A DNA stretch of 64,000 nt from Vallitalea longa. Lineage in GTDB: Bacteria; Bacillota; Clostridia; Lachnospirales; Vallitaleaceae. The notes beneath the pieces are model-generated. The model did not search any database. It was not told where the DNA came from and saw nothing but the letters and a program-made list of their open reading frames with translations. Positions 27,855 to 37,066 of the stretch are shown here, piece after piece; the first letter of the stretch is position 1, and the number at the start of each line of letters is the position of its first letter. Both the position numbers and the translations under genes were made by a program. The stretch covers positions 372,001-436,000 of the forward strand of contig NZ_BRLB01000001.1 of assembly GCF_027923465.1 (NCBI RefSeq), read 5' to 3'.

Positions 27855-29624
27855 TTACTTGCTTTCGCCACCTATCCTAGCTTTGATGTTTATTGATAAT
27901 AATGTTAGAGTCTCATCTATTGCATTGTTTGTTATTATCAGTTTAAAATAGACGAATTTCTTTGCTTTTAGTTTAATGTCCTGTGGTTGTGGGCTGTAAT
28001 TAGTGTTAAAACTCCAATGTGCAAAATTAGCATGTACAAACGTGGATAAACTATAATAAGCTTTACTTGCAATACTGCTTTTACTAGACTTGCTATCAGT
28101 ACGAAAACTTATACTAGCACTGGTTCTGATATTTGGTTTGATACTAACCCATATCTTATTGACAAACTTAGTATAAGTCTCTATTCCAAAATCAGAAAAT
28201 CCCATTTCCCATATGCAATTGATTGCTTTACCATTATCATTACGTGAATCTTTATCAAGTTTTACTATTCTACCGTCTGATGTTCCAAAATATAGCACAC
28301 CATCAATAGCTATTAAACAGATAGCTGGTATACTATCAAAAACATACCAGGTATCATTACGATAATTCCAGATATACGCAATAGAACCTATACATAACCA
28401 ATATTCACTCTCTTTTTCATAGTCAAATGTAATAGCTTTTGTTAGGTCCATTTTATCTAGTGATGGCTGGATACGTTTTGATATGTGATTGGCATTTCTT
28501 TCGTCCCTAACATTACTTGATATCCATTCGTATACCCCATCATATACAGATACAGGGTTATTCTGAATTACTTGAACACCATTAAAAGGTTTATTGCCTA
28601 TACTTGTATTCAGTGGATATACAGGGAATGAAGCATTACCATTAGTAGTTGTATAGTATGAATAATAAGTACCTCCATTAGTAAAAATTATCTGTCTGTC
28701 ATACTGTAAAACTATATCAGTTATATCATATTGGCTTGAACCTATTTCCGTATAACCGTTTACAGGGAAGTATTCAGCACTTGGCTGTCCATCTTCTAAA
28801 TCTGAATAAATACGTCTATTTCTCAACTTAGAATTACCCCATAGATGTACTCTTGTGTCATTAGAACCACCATAACACATAGCATACTTACATTTAACAA
28901 TCTGCTGTCTATCACTTGTTGCTTTCATTTTATATCGTATAACCACATTATCGGGTAATGCAGATGGAGCTGTATTAAATGTAACTTCACCAAAAGTTCT
29001 GTTTACTGTAAAACTAGTGCTTTCCGTTTTTTCAACACCATCTACTGTTGCAACAACCTTATCACTTTGAATATTTTTTCCAACTAACTTAAATTTCTTA
29101 GTAGAGCCATCACCACTGAAACTCTGTTTAACCCAATCTGTAAGTAAGTTCTTTTGCTCAAATAGTTTTCCTCCACCGTCTGGTTTAGTAGTTATCGTTA
29201 TAGTAGGAATATAGCCTTTTACAATTTCAAAAGTAGTTCCATCCCAAGAATAATATTCGTATCCATTTAAGATGTACACCTTATCATTGTAAGCAAAAAA
29301 TGTTGTTACGTTATCCTTAAGAGTTCCTATTATTGTACTTGTATTCATACCCCTATAAATACGTCCATAACAAGCAAAAAGAAAGTGATATGAGCCTTTT
29401 ATTTTCCCATACCACATTCCTCTTATTGGCTTTCTTAGACGGTTTACTATATTTGTTTGTCCTGGTCTTTTTTTGAGATTATAGTTTCTTGTCACTCTGA
29501 AATTTCTCATATAAGATGCTTCACCCAATTTTAAACCTGTTTCACCATCAGGATCTAAGTTAACACCAAGAAATTCATCAATTTTTACAGGTTCTTGCCT
29601 AGGTTTTTTTCTAACTTTTGCCAT
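27855..29624 (-). CDS. Tail hub / stabilisation protein
   Basis: A 589-aa protein. It opens with VKIDEFLGVNLDPDGETGLKLGEASYMRNFRVTRNYNLKKRPG and continues with repeated Trp/Tyr-Gly beta-strands (YHFLFACYGRIYRG, DKVYILNGYEYYSWDG, AIDGVLYFGTSDGRIVKLD) like a beta-propeller. This pattern is typical of gp10-like short-tail stabilisation or tubular hub proteins of podoviruses. The gene lies between the connector and the fibre, in the expected order. No siphovirus tail genes are present. Confidence 0.7.
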   Translation of the reverse strand: MAKVRKKPRQEPVKIDEFLGVNLDPDGETGLKLGEASYMRNFRVTRNYNLKKRPGQTNIVNRLRKPIRGMWYGKIKGSYHFLFACYGRIYRGMNTSTIIGTLKDNVTTFFAYNDKVYILNGYEYYSWDGTTFEIVKGYIPTITITTKPDGGGKLFEQKNLLTDWVKQSFSGDGSTKKFKLVGKNIQSDKVVATVDGVEKTESTSFTVNRTFGEVTFNTAPSALPDNVVIRYKMKATSDRQQIVKCKYAMCYGGSNDTRVHLWGNSKLRNRRIYSDLEDGQPSAEYFPVNGYTEIGSSQYDITDIVLQYDRQIIFTNGGTYYSYYTTTNGNASFPVYPLNTSIGNKPFNGVQVIQNNPVSVYDGVYEWISSNVRDERNANHISKRIQPSLDKMDLTKAITFDYEKESEYWLCIGSIAYIWNYRNDTWYVFDSIPAICLIAIDGVLYFGTSDGRIVKLDKDSRNDNGKAINCIWEMGFSDFGIETYTKFVNKIWVSIKPNIRTSASISFRTDSKSSKSSIASKAYYSLSTFVHANFAHWSFNTNYSPQPQDIKLKAKKFVYFKLIITNNAIDETLTLLSINIKARIGGESK

Positions 29625-30008
29625 CTAAAAACCTCCGTACACATCTTTTATAGGTTCTTCACTTGCTGGTTGTCCTTTTTTATAGTAATACTTTAGTTCC
29701 TCATATCTATCATTAAAATAAGCTGCAACGTCGTCTTTTTCTTCCAACATTAAGTGGGTAGCTAAAAAATATGGTAATAAATTTGTTGCAATTACCTCGT
29801 CTATCTCTAATTCCTGTGATAAATCTGTTATTCTATTAGGTAAAGGACTAAAATAATCAAGCATCTTAGCTATTTCACATTGACCTATGGTTAATATAGA
29901 GGGAGCTTTTACCTTATATGATACGGTGTCACTTTCGCTGATATTTCCACTATCTAGTCTTTCATCTATTAAGTCCATAGTTATTTCAAAGACTTCTTGT
30001 CCTGTCAT
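29625..30008 (-). CDS. Head-tail connector/adaptor protein
   Basis: A 127-aa helical protein (EVFEITMDLIDERLDSGNI...LEIDEVIATNLLPYFLATHLMLEEKDDVAAYFNDRYEELKYYYKKG). The acidic helices and the YFNDRYEELK end are typical of phage head completion adaptors. Its stop is adjacent to the hub gene start. Assigned mainly by size, helix pattern and position. Confidence 0.6.
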   Translation of the reverse strand: MTGQEVFEITMDLIDERLDSGNISESDTVSYKVKAPSILTIGQCEIAKMLDYFSPLPNRITDLSQELEIDEVIATNLLPYFLATHLMLEEKDDVAAYFNDRYEELKYYYKKGQPASEEPIKDVYGGF

Positions 30009-30020
30009 ACTATCACGTCC

Positions 30021-30443
30021 TTAAATCTCTTTCATTCTATTTTCTTGTAGCTTCATTGCTGTTTGAGTATCTTTATCTTGTGAATTCATGTAAACATCAT
30101 GGTATGATTTTGGCATCTTTGCTTTTTTACCAACAGGGAACATCAAAGGCTTAAAATTAACTGTAACTTGTACAACTTTCATTTTAGGATTTAACTGGTC
30201 CACAGGTATTACAGTCTCTATAATTTCTTCATTAAATGGATTTTGATCAGTTTTTTTAATAGCTTCTACGTAGTTTTTTTCATTGTTAATAATAGTCTCA
30301 ATAAACTCTTCGTTACTCATTTTGGACCAATCCGCTGGTAAGTCTATACCTTTATCCTTGTAATCCATTAAAATTGACATAAGCTCGTTTCTTTTTAATG
30401 CAGTAAGTTCTTCTTTCTTTGAAACTTCATTTACTCTATTCAT
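30021..30443 (-). CDS. Structural-region protein, function unknown
   Basis: A 140-aa charged protein between capsid and connector genes. N-terminal helices (LTALKRNELMSILMDYKDKGIDLPADW) and a beta-rich C-terminal half with MKVVQVTVNFKPLMFPVGKKAKMPKSYHDVYMNSQ. No family recognised. Small proteins at this site are often head decoration or completion factors. Confidence 0.55.
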   Translation of the reverse strand: MNRVNEVSKKEELTALKRNELMSILMDYKDKGIDLPADWSKMSNEEFIETIINNEKNYVEAIKKTDQNPFNEEIIETVIPVDQLNPKMKVVQVTVNFKPLMFPVGKKAKMPKSYHDVYMNSQDKDTQTAMKLQENRMKEI

Positions 30444-30472
30444 AAGTTTTCTCCCTTCAAATCTAATTATTA

Positions 30473-31402
30473 TTAATGTCCTGAAACTTCAACTCTATAT
30501 ATTGCTTCTTCTCTTAATCTCTTAGCTACAAATAAAGATTTCCAAGCAACTGTTGAGTATAGTTCCATAGGGTTTTCAGTTCCACCAGAACGTTTGTCTT
30601 TTACGATAATTTGTGGCTTTTTCTTTCCTGCAATATCTGGTGTTCCAAATGCTTCAGCTGCTAGAAAAACGATACCAAAAACGTCTATACCGTCTTTTCC
30701 TGCGCCTTCATATACTGGCGTTGTATTTGCATCTTGGAAATAGACTCCGTCAAGTTCTCCAATAATACCTCTCTTAATCATCTTGGAATCTTGATATTTG
30801 TTAGCATCTTTCCATTCTGGCCATGATTTAATAGTTGTCATTACTTCTGGAGGAGTTAAAGCAACATAACCCATTTTACCGTTAGGCATTTTAATCTTTT
30901 TAACATTTTGACGTTTAAAGAACTCTGTAATAGATGTAAGCATCTTGTATGTAAATTTATCTGTTGGAGTGATTTGATTTCTAGCAAGTTTACCACCACC
31001 ATATGCAACATTAAGTCCTGCACCTACTGTATCCATAGCAATTGAATCAAGTGTTAATCCTGCGTGTTCCCCAAACATTTCTGTAACTTCTGTAACCACT
31101 GGGTCAATACCTGTGTCTTGTAACTGATCTGATATTTTGGTCCAAGTACCGTATTGTGATACACTCGCTTGGATTTTATCTATTGTTATATCTACATCTG
31201 CTGGTGTAACACCTTCTGTTAATGGTGTTTTAGTTAATGCTGGCTGTTTGAAGATTCTCCATGATGTTGTTTGACCTTCATTTTTAGGTACCTTTGATAG
31301 TTTTCCATAAGGCATTAATACAACACTGTCTTTAAGCTCTTTTAATAGTGTTCTTTGATAAAAAGTATTTTGTTCTGGTGTTAATCCAGAGTATTTATTC
31401 AT
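30473..31402 (-). CDS. Major capsid protein, N4-gp56 family
   Basis: A 309-aa HK97-fold coat protein. The start LTPEQNTFYQRTLLKELKDSVVLMPYGK, the block SQYGTWTKISDQLQDTGIDPVVTEVTEMFGEHAGLTLDSIAMDTVGAG and C-terminal VAWKSLFVAKRLREEAIYRVEV are the signature of the N4-gp56 capsid family. It follows the scaffold gene, as usual. AAAGGATG precedes the ATG. This capsid type supports podovirus-like morphology. Confidence 0.93.
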   Translation of the reverse strand: MNKYSGLTPEQNTFYQRTLLKELKDSVVLMPYGKLSKVPKNEGQTTSWRIFKQPALTKTPLTEGVTPADVDITIDKIQASVSQYGTWTKISDQLQDTGIDPVVTEVTEMFGEHAGLTLDSIAMDTVGAGLNVAYGGGKLARNQITPTDKFTYKMLTSITEFFKRQNVKKIKMPNGKMGYVALTPPEVMTTIKSWPEWKDANKYQDSKMIKRGIIGELDGVYFQDANTTPVYEGAGKDGIDVFGIVFLAAEAFGTPDIAGKKKPQIIVKDKRSGGTENPMELYSTVAWKSLFVAKRLREEAIYRVEVSGH

Positions 31403-31416
31403 TATTCATCATCCTT

Positions 31417-32223
31417 TCATGTCAATAACCCTTGTTTTGCTAGTTCAACTTGTTTAGCGAAATCTTCATCACTCATACTATCCCATTTAGATGAGTGGTC
31501 AACATTTCCACCTGAAGCACTACCAGGGGTTTTTGCATTATTATTTATTTTATTAATTGTTTCTTGTTCTGTTTGTTGCTTTATGCTATCTTGCTGTTCT
31601 AATAAGTCCTTTATTCTTGTACGGTTATATGCATCTAATAGTGATATTCCTTTTTCTTCTCTCAACTGCCATACATCAGGTTTTATTGTGCTTGGATCGA
31701 TATCTGGGTTCTCATTTAAAAATTCTCCAAACTCTTTTTCCCTAGCTTCTTTTTCTTGGGTAACTTTTACTTGATCTTCATATTGTTGTCTGAATTTCTT
31801 ATTTTCTATCATTTCCTTTGCATATTCTTCAGGAATGTTTTTACTAATTAATTCATTAAGTTTGTCTTGCTCTTGCTGTTTATTCACAGCTTCTATATAT
31901 TCAGCAGTACTATTGAATCCATAATTTTTAGCAAGTTTATCAACAAAACTCAATCTTGGGTCGCTTTTTAATTCTTCGTATTTATTTTGTATTTTGTCAT
32001 AGTTATATCCCTTTTGAAGATAATTAGTTCTTTCTGATACTGGGATTTTAACTTCTTCCTGGTTGTAAGTTATAACGTCATATTCTTGTTCTGTTTTATC
32101 GTCTGTTGGATTTCCTTCTGGATTAGCTGAATCACCTGGTATGGTTTCATCAACCGGATCAGTTGGTTCTTCCTCTGCGAAAAACTGTAAATTCATACGG
32201 ATTGGTTTATCCATTTTATTCAT
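31417..32223 (-). CDS. Phage scaffolding protein
   Basis: A 268-aa acidic, mostly helical protein. NLQFFAEEEPTDPVDE near the start and the Glu/Gln/Lys-rich coiled coil between about residues 90 and 215 are typical of capsid scaffolds, as is the location just before the coat gene. It ends KWDSMSDEDFAKQVELAKQGL. I chose the ATG at 32223, eight bases after AAAGGAG; an in-frame ATG at 32256 lies upstream of that site. Confidence 0.8.
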   Translation of the reverse strand: MNKMDKPIRMNLQFFAEEEPTDPVDETIPGDSANPEGNPTDDKTEQEYDVITYNQEEVKIPVSERTNYLQKGYNYDKIQNKYEELKSDPRLSFVDKLAKNYGFNSTAEYIEAVNKQQEQDKLNELISKNIPEEYAKEMIENKKFRQQYEDQVKVTQEKEAREKEFGEFLNENPDIDPSTIKPDVWQLREEKGISLLDAYNRTRIKDLLEQQDSIKQQTEQETINKINNNAKTPGSASGGNVDHSSKWDSMSDEDFAKQVELAKQGLLT

Positions 32224-32264
32224 ATGTTCATTTCTCCTTTGACTTGGTTTAGTCATTATAATAA

Positions 32265-32282
32265 AAGTACTTAATAGTACTT
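32265..32282 (-). terminator. Possible attenuator hairpin after portal gene
   Basis: AAGTACT, 4-nt loop, AGTACTT, followed on the minus strand by TTATTATA. It overlaps the portal stop codon and lies about 40 bp before the scaffold start, where it could lower or stabilise the downstream message. Weak evidence. Confidence 0.35.
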
Positions 32283-33930
32283 AATTACTCATCATACTTA
32301 ATATTTTCTGTTCCATTTCATCTGGTTTCAATTTTTCTATTTCTTCCTTCTCTTCAGGTGGTAAACTGTCAACAAATTCAGTCATGCATTTATATAGGAC
32401 CTGTTTTTCAATGTCTGCTTGTTTACGTTTTTCAATCAATCTTTGCTTATTTGGTATTACATTATTAGGTAACATCTCTAATGCTTCTGTTAGATCTATC
32501 ATTCCAGTTTGTAACCAGTTACCTATCATGTTAACTGTTACAGCTTCACTCCAATGTGTAGATGGTCCAATATCTAGTTTAAGATTAAGCTTAACGTCTT
32601 TATAATCCTCACCTAAAAACCATAGAGTTTCTTGGTTCCCATCTTCATCTGATACGTTAATAAGTCTTTCGGTATTATACTTTGCTTTCCAGAAATCAGC
32701 CCATATTAAACCTATATCTTCTAAAGCTTGAAAATAACGTCTTTTTATACTTTCTATAGGGACAGCACTTGCTTGCTGTTGTAACATTAATGCACCCTGA
32801 TTGTCTGCTTTTGCTTCGCCCATAGCATTCTCATTAGCTCCTGAAACCTCTTTTGTTGAATCCATAACAAATTCAATCAACTTGAATACGTCATAATTGG
32901 TTGAGCCTGTTTCCGCATATTTAAAAACGTTAGATATATCGCCATGTACACCAATAGCGTGACCTATTGCATTACTAATACTCTTAATCCTGGTCTTATC
33001 ATAAATAGCTTTAGGAAAGGCTGTTCTTTGTGCTGATAGCATCCACATAGCTAACGTCTTATTGATAAAAGTTTGATTTGGTATTAATTCTGTTACCTCT
33101 GCTACTCCATAACATGATCTTTTTCTAGTTTCCCAATTCATTAATACCAATGGGTACAAGCTAAGTCCTGTTGATGTTTCTGGTACTATTTCTACGTTTT
33201 GGGTTGACTTACTGTAAAATACTTCCCCATCCCTTTTAGAGTATTCAAGTAAAACTGTTGTCTTATCTCCTAATTCGTCCTTTGCCTTTTCAAAGGCTTC
33301 GTCATTTGTATCTTTGTCTCCCTGTATTAGGTCAATAAGTTCTTTTGATACTTCATTGTTACTAGCTTCCTCTTTTAATTTAGATACTAGTTCACGATAG
33401 CTGATAATTATACTAGGTTGGGATTGTATTCTGTTATCATTCGGATTTGAAGGGAAGTAATTAACACAATCAATAATTTCTCCCACCAATTCACCTATAG
33501 CTTTTACGTCATTTCCTGTTTTTATGGTGTTATCCCAAAAATAATGTATTATTCCTGCACCTGAAGTTGCAGCATCTTTCAATATTTGTTCGCTTAGTGG
33601 AGTTTGTTTTATGTTCTCCCATGTTGCATCTGAATAACGAGTAAATAAGTCAGCAGCTTCTTCATACTTTTCAGCATTTTCACTATCAACTCCTGCTGAA
33701 TAACCTTGAACAGAAAAGTTCATTTTTACCTCTTCACTCATAACAGACGATACCTTGAAGTTAACTATACGTTTTATAATATTTAGTACTGGCTTTGGTA
33801 AATCTCTTGATTTTATACCATACCATTGATCACCAGCTATGAATCTTTCGTTTTGCTGTACCCTGTCAATTAAACCATCTGTTCTCATGAAGTTTAAACC
33901 TTCTTGATACCGTTTCCAGGCTTTTGTCAT
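32281..33930 (-). CDS. Portal protein
   Basis: A 549-aa protein forming the dodecameric DNA gate at the capsid vertex. ENERFIAGDQWYGI-type opening (QNERFIAGDQWYGIKSRDLPKPVLNIIKRIVNFKVSSVM), the stem region with SGAGIIHYFWDN, TEVSGANENAMGEAKADNQGALMLQQQ and a charged C-terminal coiled coil fit the P22/p22-like portal group. The start overlaps the preceding small membrane gene (ATGA). Terminase, portal, scaffold and coat are in canonical order. Confidence 0.9.
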   Translation of the reverse strand: MTKAWKRYQEGLNFMRTDGLIDRVQQNERFIAGDQWYGIKSRDLPKPVLNIIKRIVNFKVSSVMSEEVKMNFSVQGYSAGVDSENAEKYEEAADLFTRYSDATWENIKQTPLSEQILKDAATSGAGIIHYFWDNTIKTGNDVKAIGELVGEIIDCVNYFPSNPNDNRIQSQPSIIISYRELVSKLKEEASNNEVSKELIDLIQGDKDTNDEAFEKAKDELGDKTTVLLEYSKRDGEVFYSKSTQNVEIVPETSTGLSLYPLVLMNWETRKRSCYGVAEVTELIPNQTFINKTLAMWMLSAQRTAFPKAIYDKTRIKSISNAIGHAIGVHGDISNVFKYAETGSTNYDVFKLIEFVMDSTKEVSGANENAMGEAKADNQGALMLQQQASAVPIESIKRRYFQALEDIGLIWADFWKAKYNTERLINVSDEDGNQETLWFLGEDYKDVKLNLKLDIGPSTHWSEAVTVNMIGNWLQTGMIDLTEALEMLPNNVIPNKQRLIEKRKQADIEKQVLYKCMTEFVDSLPPEEKEEIEKLKPDEMEQKILSMMSN

Positions 33931-34157
33931 TTAATATCGCCCCCATATCCTAGCCATTCTTCTAGTTCTTCAAGTTTTTCCTTATCTTTTTGTGATATTT
34001 CTTTTTCTTCTTTGTACTCTTTTACTGCTTTTACTGGATTTTTAATTAATGGGGTTATAGGTTCATTTTGTTTGATTGCTAAACCATCTTTTAACCCTTT
34101 TCTATAGGCAAGCAAAGGAACTATACAAAAAGCTATTCCTAATATTACATAAAACAT
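33927..34157 (-). CDS. Small membrane protein between terminase and portal
   Basis: A 76-aa protein: one N-terminal membrane helix (MFYVILGIAFCIVPLLAYRKG) and a highly charged coiled tail (VKEYKEEKEISQKDKEKLEELEEWLG). I chose the ATG at 34157 after AAGGTGGTG; in-frame GTG codons at 34164-34169 lie inside that site. No family known to me. Topology suggests a one-pass protein with cytosolic tail. Confidence 0.65.
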   Translation of the reverse strand: MFYVILGIAFCIVPLLAYRKGLKDGLAIKQNEPITPLIKNPVKAVKEYKEEKEISQKDKEKLEELEEWLGYGGDIK

Positions 34158-34162
34158 ATTTA

Positions 34163-35815
34163 TCACCACCTTAAAAAATCTTCTGATACTTCCTGGCTAT
34201 AAAAAAAGCCTTCTTCCGCTGGTTCATCAGCGTTAAAAGCTTCTGGTAGTTTCTTTGGTTTTGGTCTTACTATTATTGGATAATCCCTTTGTTGGTGTGC
34301 TATGTAGCAGTTAATTGCTCTGGCCATTATTAAATCATCATGTTGTCCCGACATAGCCTCTGGTTTACCTTTATCATTTTTAACAAAAGTAGTCATTTCC
34401 ATAAGCAAATCAAGATCTTTTATTTTCTTCGGTTCTTCTCTGACTATAGTTCTTAACATTCCTAATGCCTGTGGTCTAGTCAACTTAGTTGTAAGATAAC
34501 CGTATTTCTTTTGATACTTATGAGTTGTACTGTCTGGAGCTTCTTCTCTATAGTAAAGTCTTGGATAACCTAATCTTTGTAGTTCTTTTAAAGGATGAGT
34601 ACTAAAATTTGTTTCTGGTCCTAATAAAGCTTCGTTAAAATATAATCCCAAACAAAACACTTGTCTTGCGTATATATCCTCGTCATAGTTGATTTTTAAT
34701 ACAGCTGCATCTGCACCTGTAACATTATTAGTCATACAACAAGTATTCCAGTCTGAACCATCACCAGCAGTATCGCCACCACCAACGTATGGATAACCTG
34801 GCATTGGATTTTCGTATATCTTAATATATCCCTCTTCATCATCAACCCACTTAATGGAATCCTCAACGACTTCATGGTTTACATAATCAAACTCAAAGTA
34901 GCCTGTCTTGATAGGTTGTATATTGGCCAGTATTCTATCATTAACATTTTTCTTAGAGAAATAAACACCACCTGTTATTCCCCATTGTCCAAGTGCGTAA
35001 ATGTTATATTCGTTCTCGTCATACTCTTTTAATTCTTGCATTTCTTCGTGATAATCTTCATCAATGAATTTATTATCTAAATACGTTGAATGCGTGATTA
35101 ATACTTTAGTTTTAAGCTTTTTAGTACATTTAGTCCAATGAATACAATCCATAAATGGTATCTTACCATGAAGCATTACTTGTCCTTTGACCTTCTTATC
35201 AAAGAATCTTTTTTTGAGCCAACTTAATACTGAAACAGGATTAAAAGTAAACATGATCTGCATATATTTTTTAGAACCGTTTTTATTAGTCCCTTTATAT
35301 CCTCTCAAACGTCTATTAAGCTCGTTTACGTCTTTTTCTAATACCTGGTCTGCTTCTTCTATCCAGATTGATGTAATATCAAATATTGACTTTAATTTTT
35401 CTACATCATCTAAGCCGGCAAACAATATTTGATTACCGTTTTCTTTGAATGTAATCTCTTCTTGACCAGCCGCTTTTTTAATATCAAAATCATCTACGTT
35501 GTACCTAAGCTTAAGTCTTTTCCTAAGTAAGGGAAATTGAGATTTAGTTACCTGGTTAGCCTGGGCTCTTACACATAAAATTCTATGATCATCTTCAGTA
35601 ACTATTCTATCAATTACCTTGTCAGCAGCTGCGTAACTTTTACCACTACCAGAGCCACCAATTAATACGTTAAATCTACCTTTAAATCTTTGGAATGGTT
35701 CATATATAGGATTAGCCATTTCATCCAACTTTACAACTCTTTCAAGTGATGAAAATAGCTTCTGTAACTTTTCTACAGACATCTGATTTAATTGTTCTTT
35801 TGTTATTTTATTCAT
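34163..35815 (-). CDS. Terminase large subunit
   Basis: ATP-driven DNA packaging motor and genome-cutting nuclease, 550 aa. Walker A is GGSGSGKS near residue 52. Walker B is SIWIEEADQ near 150. The nuclease domain shows GGGDTAGDGSDWN (about 325) and GQHDDLIMARAI (about 500), giving the acidic metal ligands. It is separated from the small-subunit gene by 458 bp, which is unusually far. Confidence 0.95.
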   Translation of the reverse strand: MNKITKEQLNQMSVEKLQKLFSSLERVVKLDEMANPIYEPFQRFKGRFNVLIGGSGSGKSYAAADKVIDRIVTEDDHRILCVRAQANQVTKSQFPLLRKRLKLRYNVDDFDIKKAAGQEEITFKENGNQILFAGLDDVEKLKSIFDITSIWIEEADQVLEKDVNELNRRLRGYKGTNKNGSKKYMQIMFTFNPVSVLSWLKKRFFDKKVKGQVMLHGKIPFMDCIHWTKCTKKLKTKVLITHSTYLDNKFIDEDYHEEMQELKEYDENEYNIYALGQWGITGGVYFSKKNVNDRILANIQPIKTGYFEFDYVNHEVVEDSIKWVDDEEGYIKIYENPMPGYPYVGGGDTAGDGSDWNTCCMTNNVTGADAAVLKINYDEDIYARQVFCLGLYFNEALLGPETNFSTHPLKELQRLGYPRLYYREEAPDSTTHKYQKKYGYLTTKLTRPQALGMLRTIVREEPKKIKDLDLLMEMTTFVKNDKGKPEAMSGQHDDLIMARAINCYIAHQQRDYPIIVRPKPKKLPEAFNADEPAEEGFFYSQEVSEDFLRW

Positions 35816-36273
35816 AAAATCATCTGCCTTTTTTATGTGATTTATGTCAATTTCGTCTTTAATATATATGGAGGGGGTGGGGGTGTCTTCCCTCCTGCCC
35901 CCCTACTTAATTTTCAGGGGTCTAATACTGCTGCTTACAATATGCCTTGTAAATAGCTAATGTTCACATGGTACACTATAATTTTATTCAACTATGCGCA
36001 AAAACATTATTTCACGTCGTATTGGATGGGTGTATTCATTGATTATTCATCAATTTTGGTATATTACCTTAATTCCTAGCATTTTATGAATGTTTATTCG
36101 TATTATTGGTATATTTATACTGTATCAACGTATAATATGCACTAGCAAATCACTGATCAATGAACATTACCATGTGTTATTAGGTATATTGTTCAGGAAT
36201 AATTTAAGGCTTATATTAGCTATAATAGTGATATTTGAGCCTATTTTTTTAATGAGTCAGTTTTATCAAATAA
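35816..36273. other. Gene-free gap between terminase subunits, G-tract and repeats
   Basis: No credible gene on either strand. Just before terL there is a G-rich run, GGAGGGGGTGGGGGTG at 35870-35885, followed by CCCTCCTGCCCCCC, striking in such AT-rich DNA; on the transcript (minus strand) the C-runs and G-runs could pair or stack. Imperfect direct repeats ending TTGGTATATT lie at about 36040-36066 and 36091-36117. A packaging initiation site (pac/cos) is possible but unproven. Confidence 0.45.
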
Positions 36274-36831
36274 TTATAATAAATCCTCATAATCTTCATA
36301 TTCCTTTATTTCTTCAACTTCTTTAGCTTCAACATCAATCACATTTGAATCATTAAGCTTATTAGTCAACTTCATTATTCCTGATATAAGATCCTCTTTA
36401 CTTGTCAGCATTACAACGTTATTATTTGTTGTTGTCTCTATCTCTTTCTTATCTTTCCAGTCAAAATTGTTTTTAAGATTAAATATTATACCTGCTGGGT
36501 TCTTTCTGGTTTTATCAAATAGACATTGTTCTGCATAACTCTCTATTCTTTGTTTGGCCAATGCTATTATCTCACTAAAGTTATTTTCTTTATCGTCATA
36601 AGTACCTTTTGCATATTGATTAAATGTTTCTCTTTGGGTAGTAAGATATACGCATAAACTTAATATTGTCGGTGCTTCTTTTTCTATTTCTTCATACACT
36701 GGGTTATCGTCTGCATCTGTAACAATATTGCCTTGTTTATCTCTAGCTAATACATTTCTTGTAAGTTGATTAAAATATTCTTCTATTTTCTTATCTAGTT
36801 CTATAGCTGATTTAAATTTTCTTGGTCTCAT
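36274..36831 (-). CDS. Terminase small subunit
   Basis: A 185-aa DNA-binding packaging protein. MRPRKFKSAIELDKKIEEYF opens it, then EKEAPTILSLCVYLTTQRETFNQYAK as a helix-turn-helix-like part, AKQRIESYAEQCLFDKTRKNPAGIIFNLKNNFDWKDK as a family-typical core, and a Glu-rich tail. AAGGTG precedes the ATG. It recognises phage DNA for the large subunit. Confidence 0.88.
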   Translation of the reverse strand: MRPRKFKSAIELDKKIEEYFNQLTRNVLARDKQGNIVTDADDNPVYEEIEKEAPTILSLCVYLTTQRETFNQYAKGTYDDKENNFSEIIALAKQRIESYAEQCLFDKTRKNPAGIIFNLKNNFDWKDKKEIETTTNNNVVMLTSKEDLISGIMKLTNKLNDSNVIDVEAKEVEEIKEYEDYEDLL

Positions 36832-36861
36832 ATCTTTTCACCTTCTAACTTTTACATGAAT

Positions 36862-36895
36862 ATAGCCCTCTTGGATTTGATACCAAAAAGGCTAT
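36862..36895. other. Hairpin upstream of terS
   Basis: ATAGCC (36862-36867) pairs with GGCTAT (36890-36895), with an inner TTGG/CCAA pair. It lies between the divergent terS gene and the rightward J-domain module, and could be an operator or RNA element of either. Confidence 0.4.
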
Positions 36896-36989
36896 TAAAA
36901 GGGGGAATGTATATCTTTTGCCATTACCATATTAACACCTTTTAGAGGTTCAAAAAGGTTCAAGTTAAAAAATATTTCTAAAATAACTA

Positions 36990-37018
36990 TTGACATTGTC
37001 CACCCAATGTTGTAGTAT
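36990..37018 (+). promoter_or_regulatory. Promoter with built-in operator for the J-domain module
   Basis: TTGACA at 36990-36995, 17 bp, TAGTAT at 37013-37018. The spacer region holds the inverted repeat ACATTG-N6-CAATGT (36993-37010), well placed for repression. Two direct AGGTTCAA copies sit just upstream (36946 and 36956). Confidence 0.65.
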
Positions 37019-37066
37019 GAATTTACAGCAACACAAAATCAAATAAACGGAAGGAGCTGTTTCGTT

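Noticed and set aside
36090-36326. 78-aa rightward frame overlapping the end of terS
   Set aside because: No ribosome site; half of it lies antisense to the terminase small-subunit gene, and the composition is AT-driven hydrophobic.
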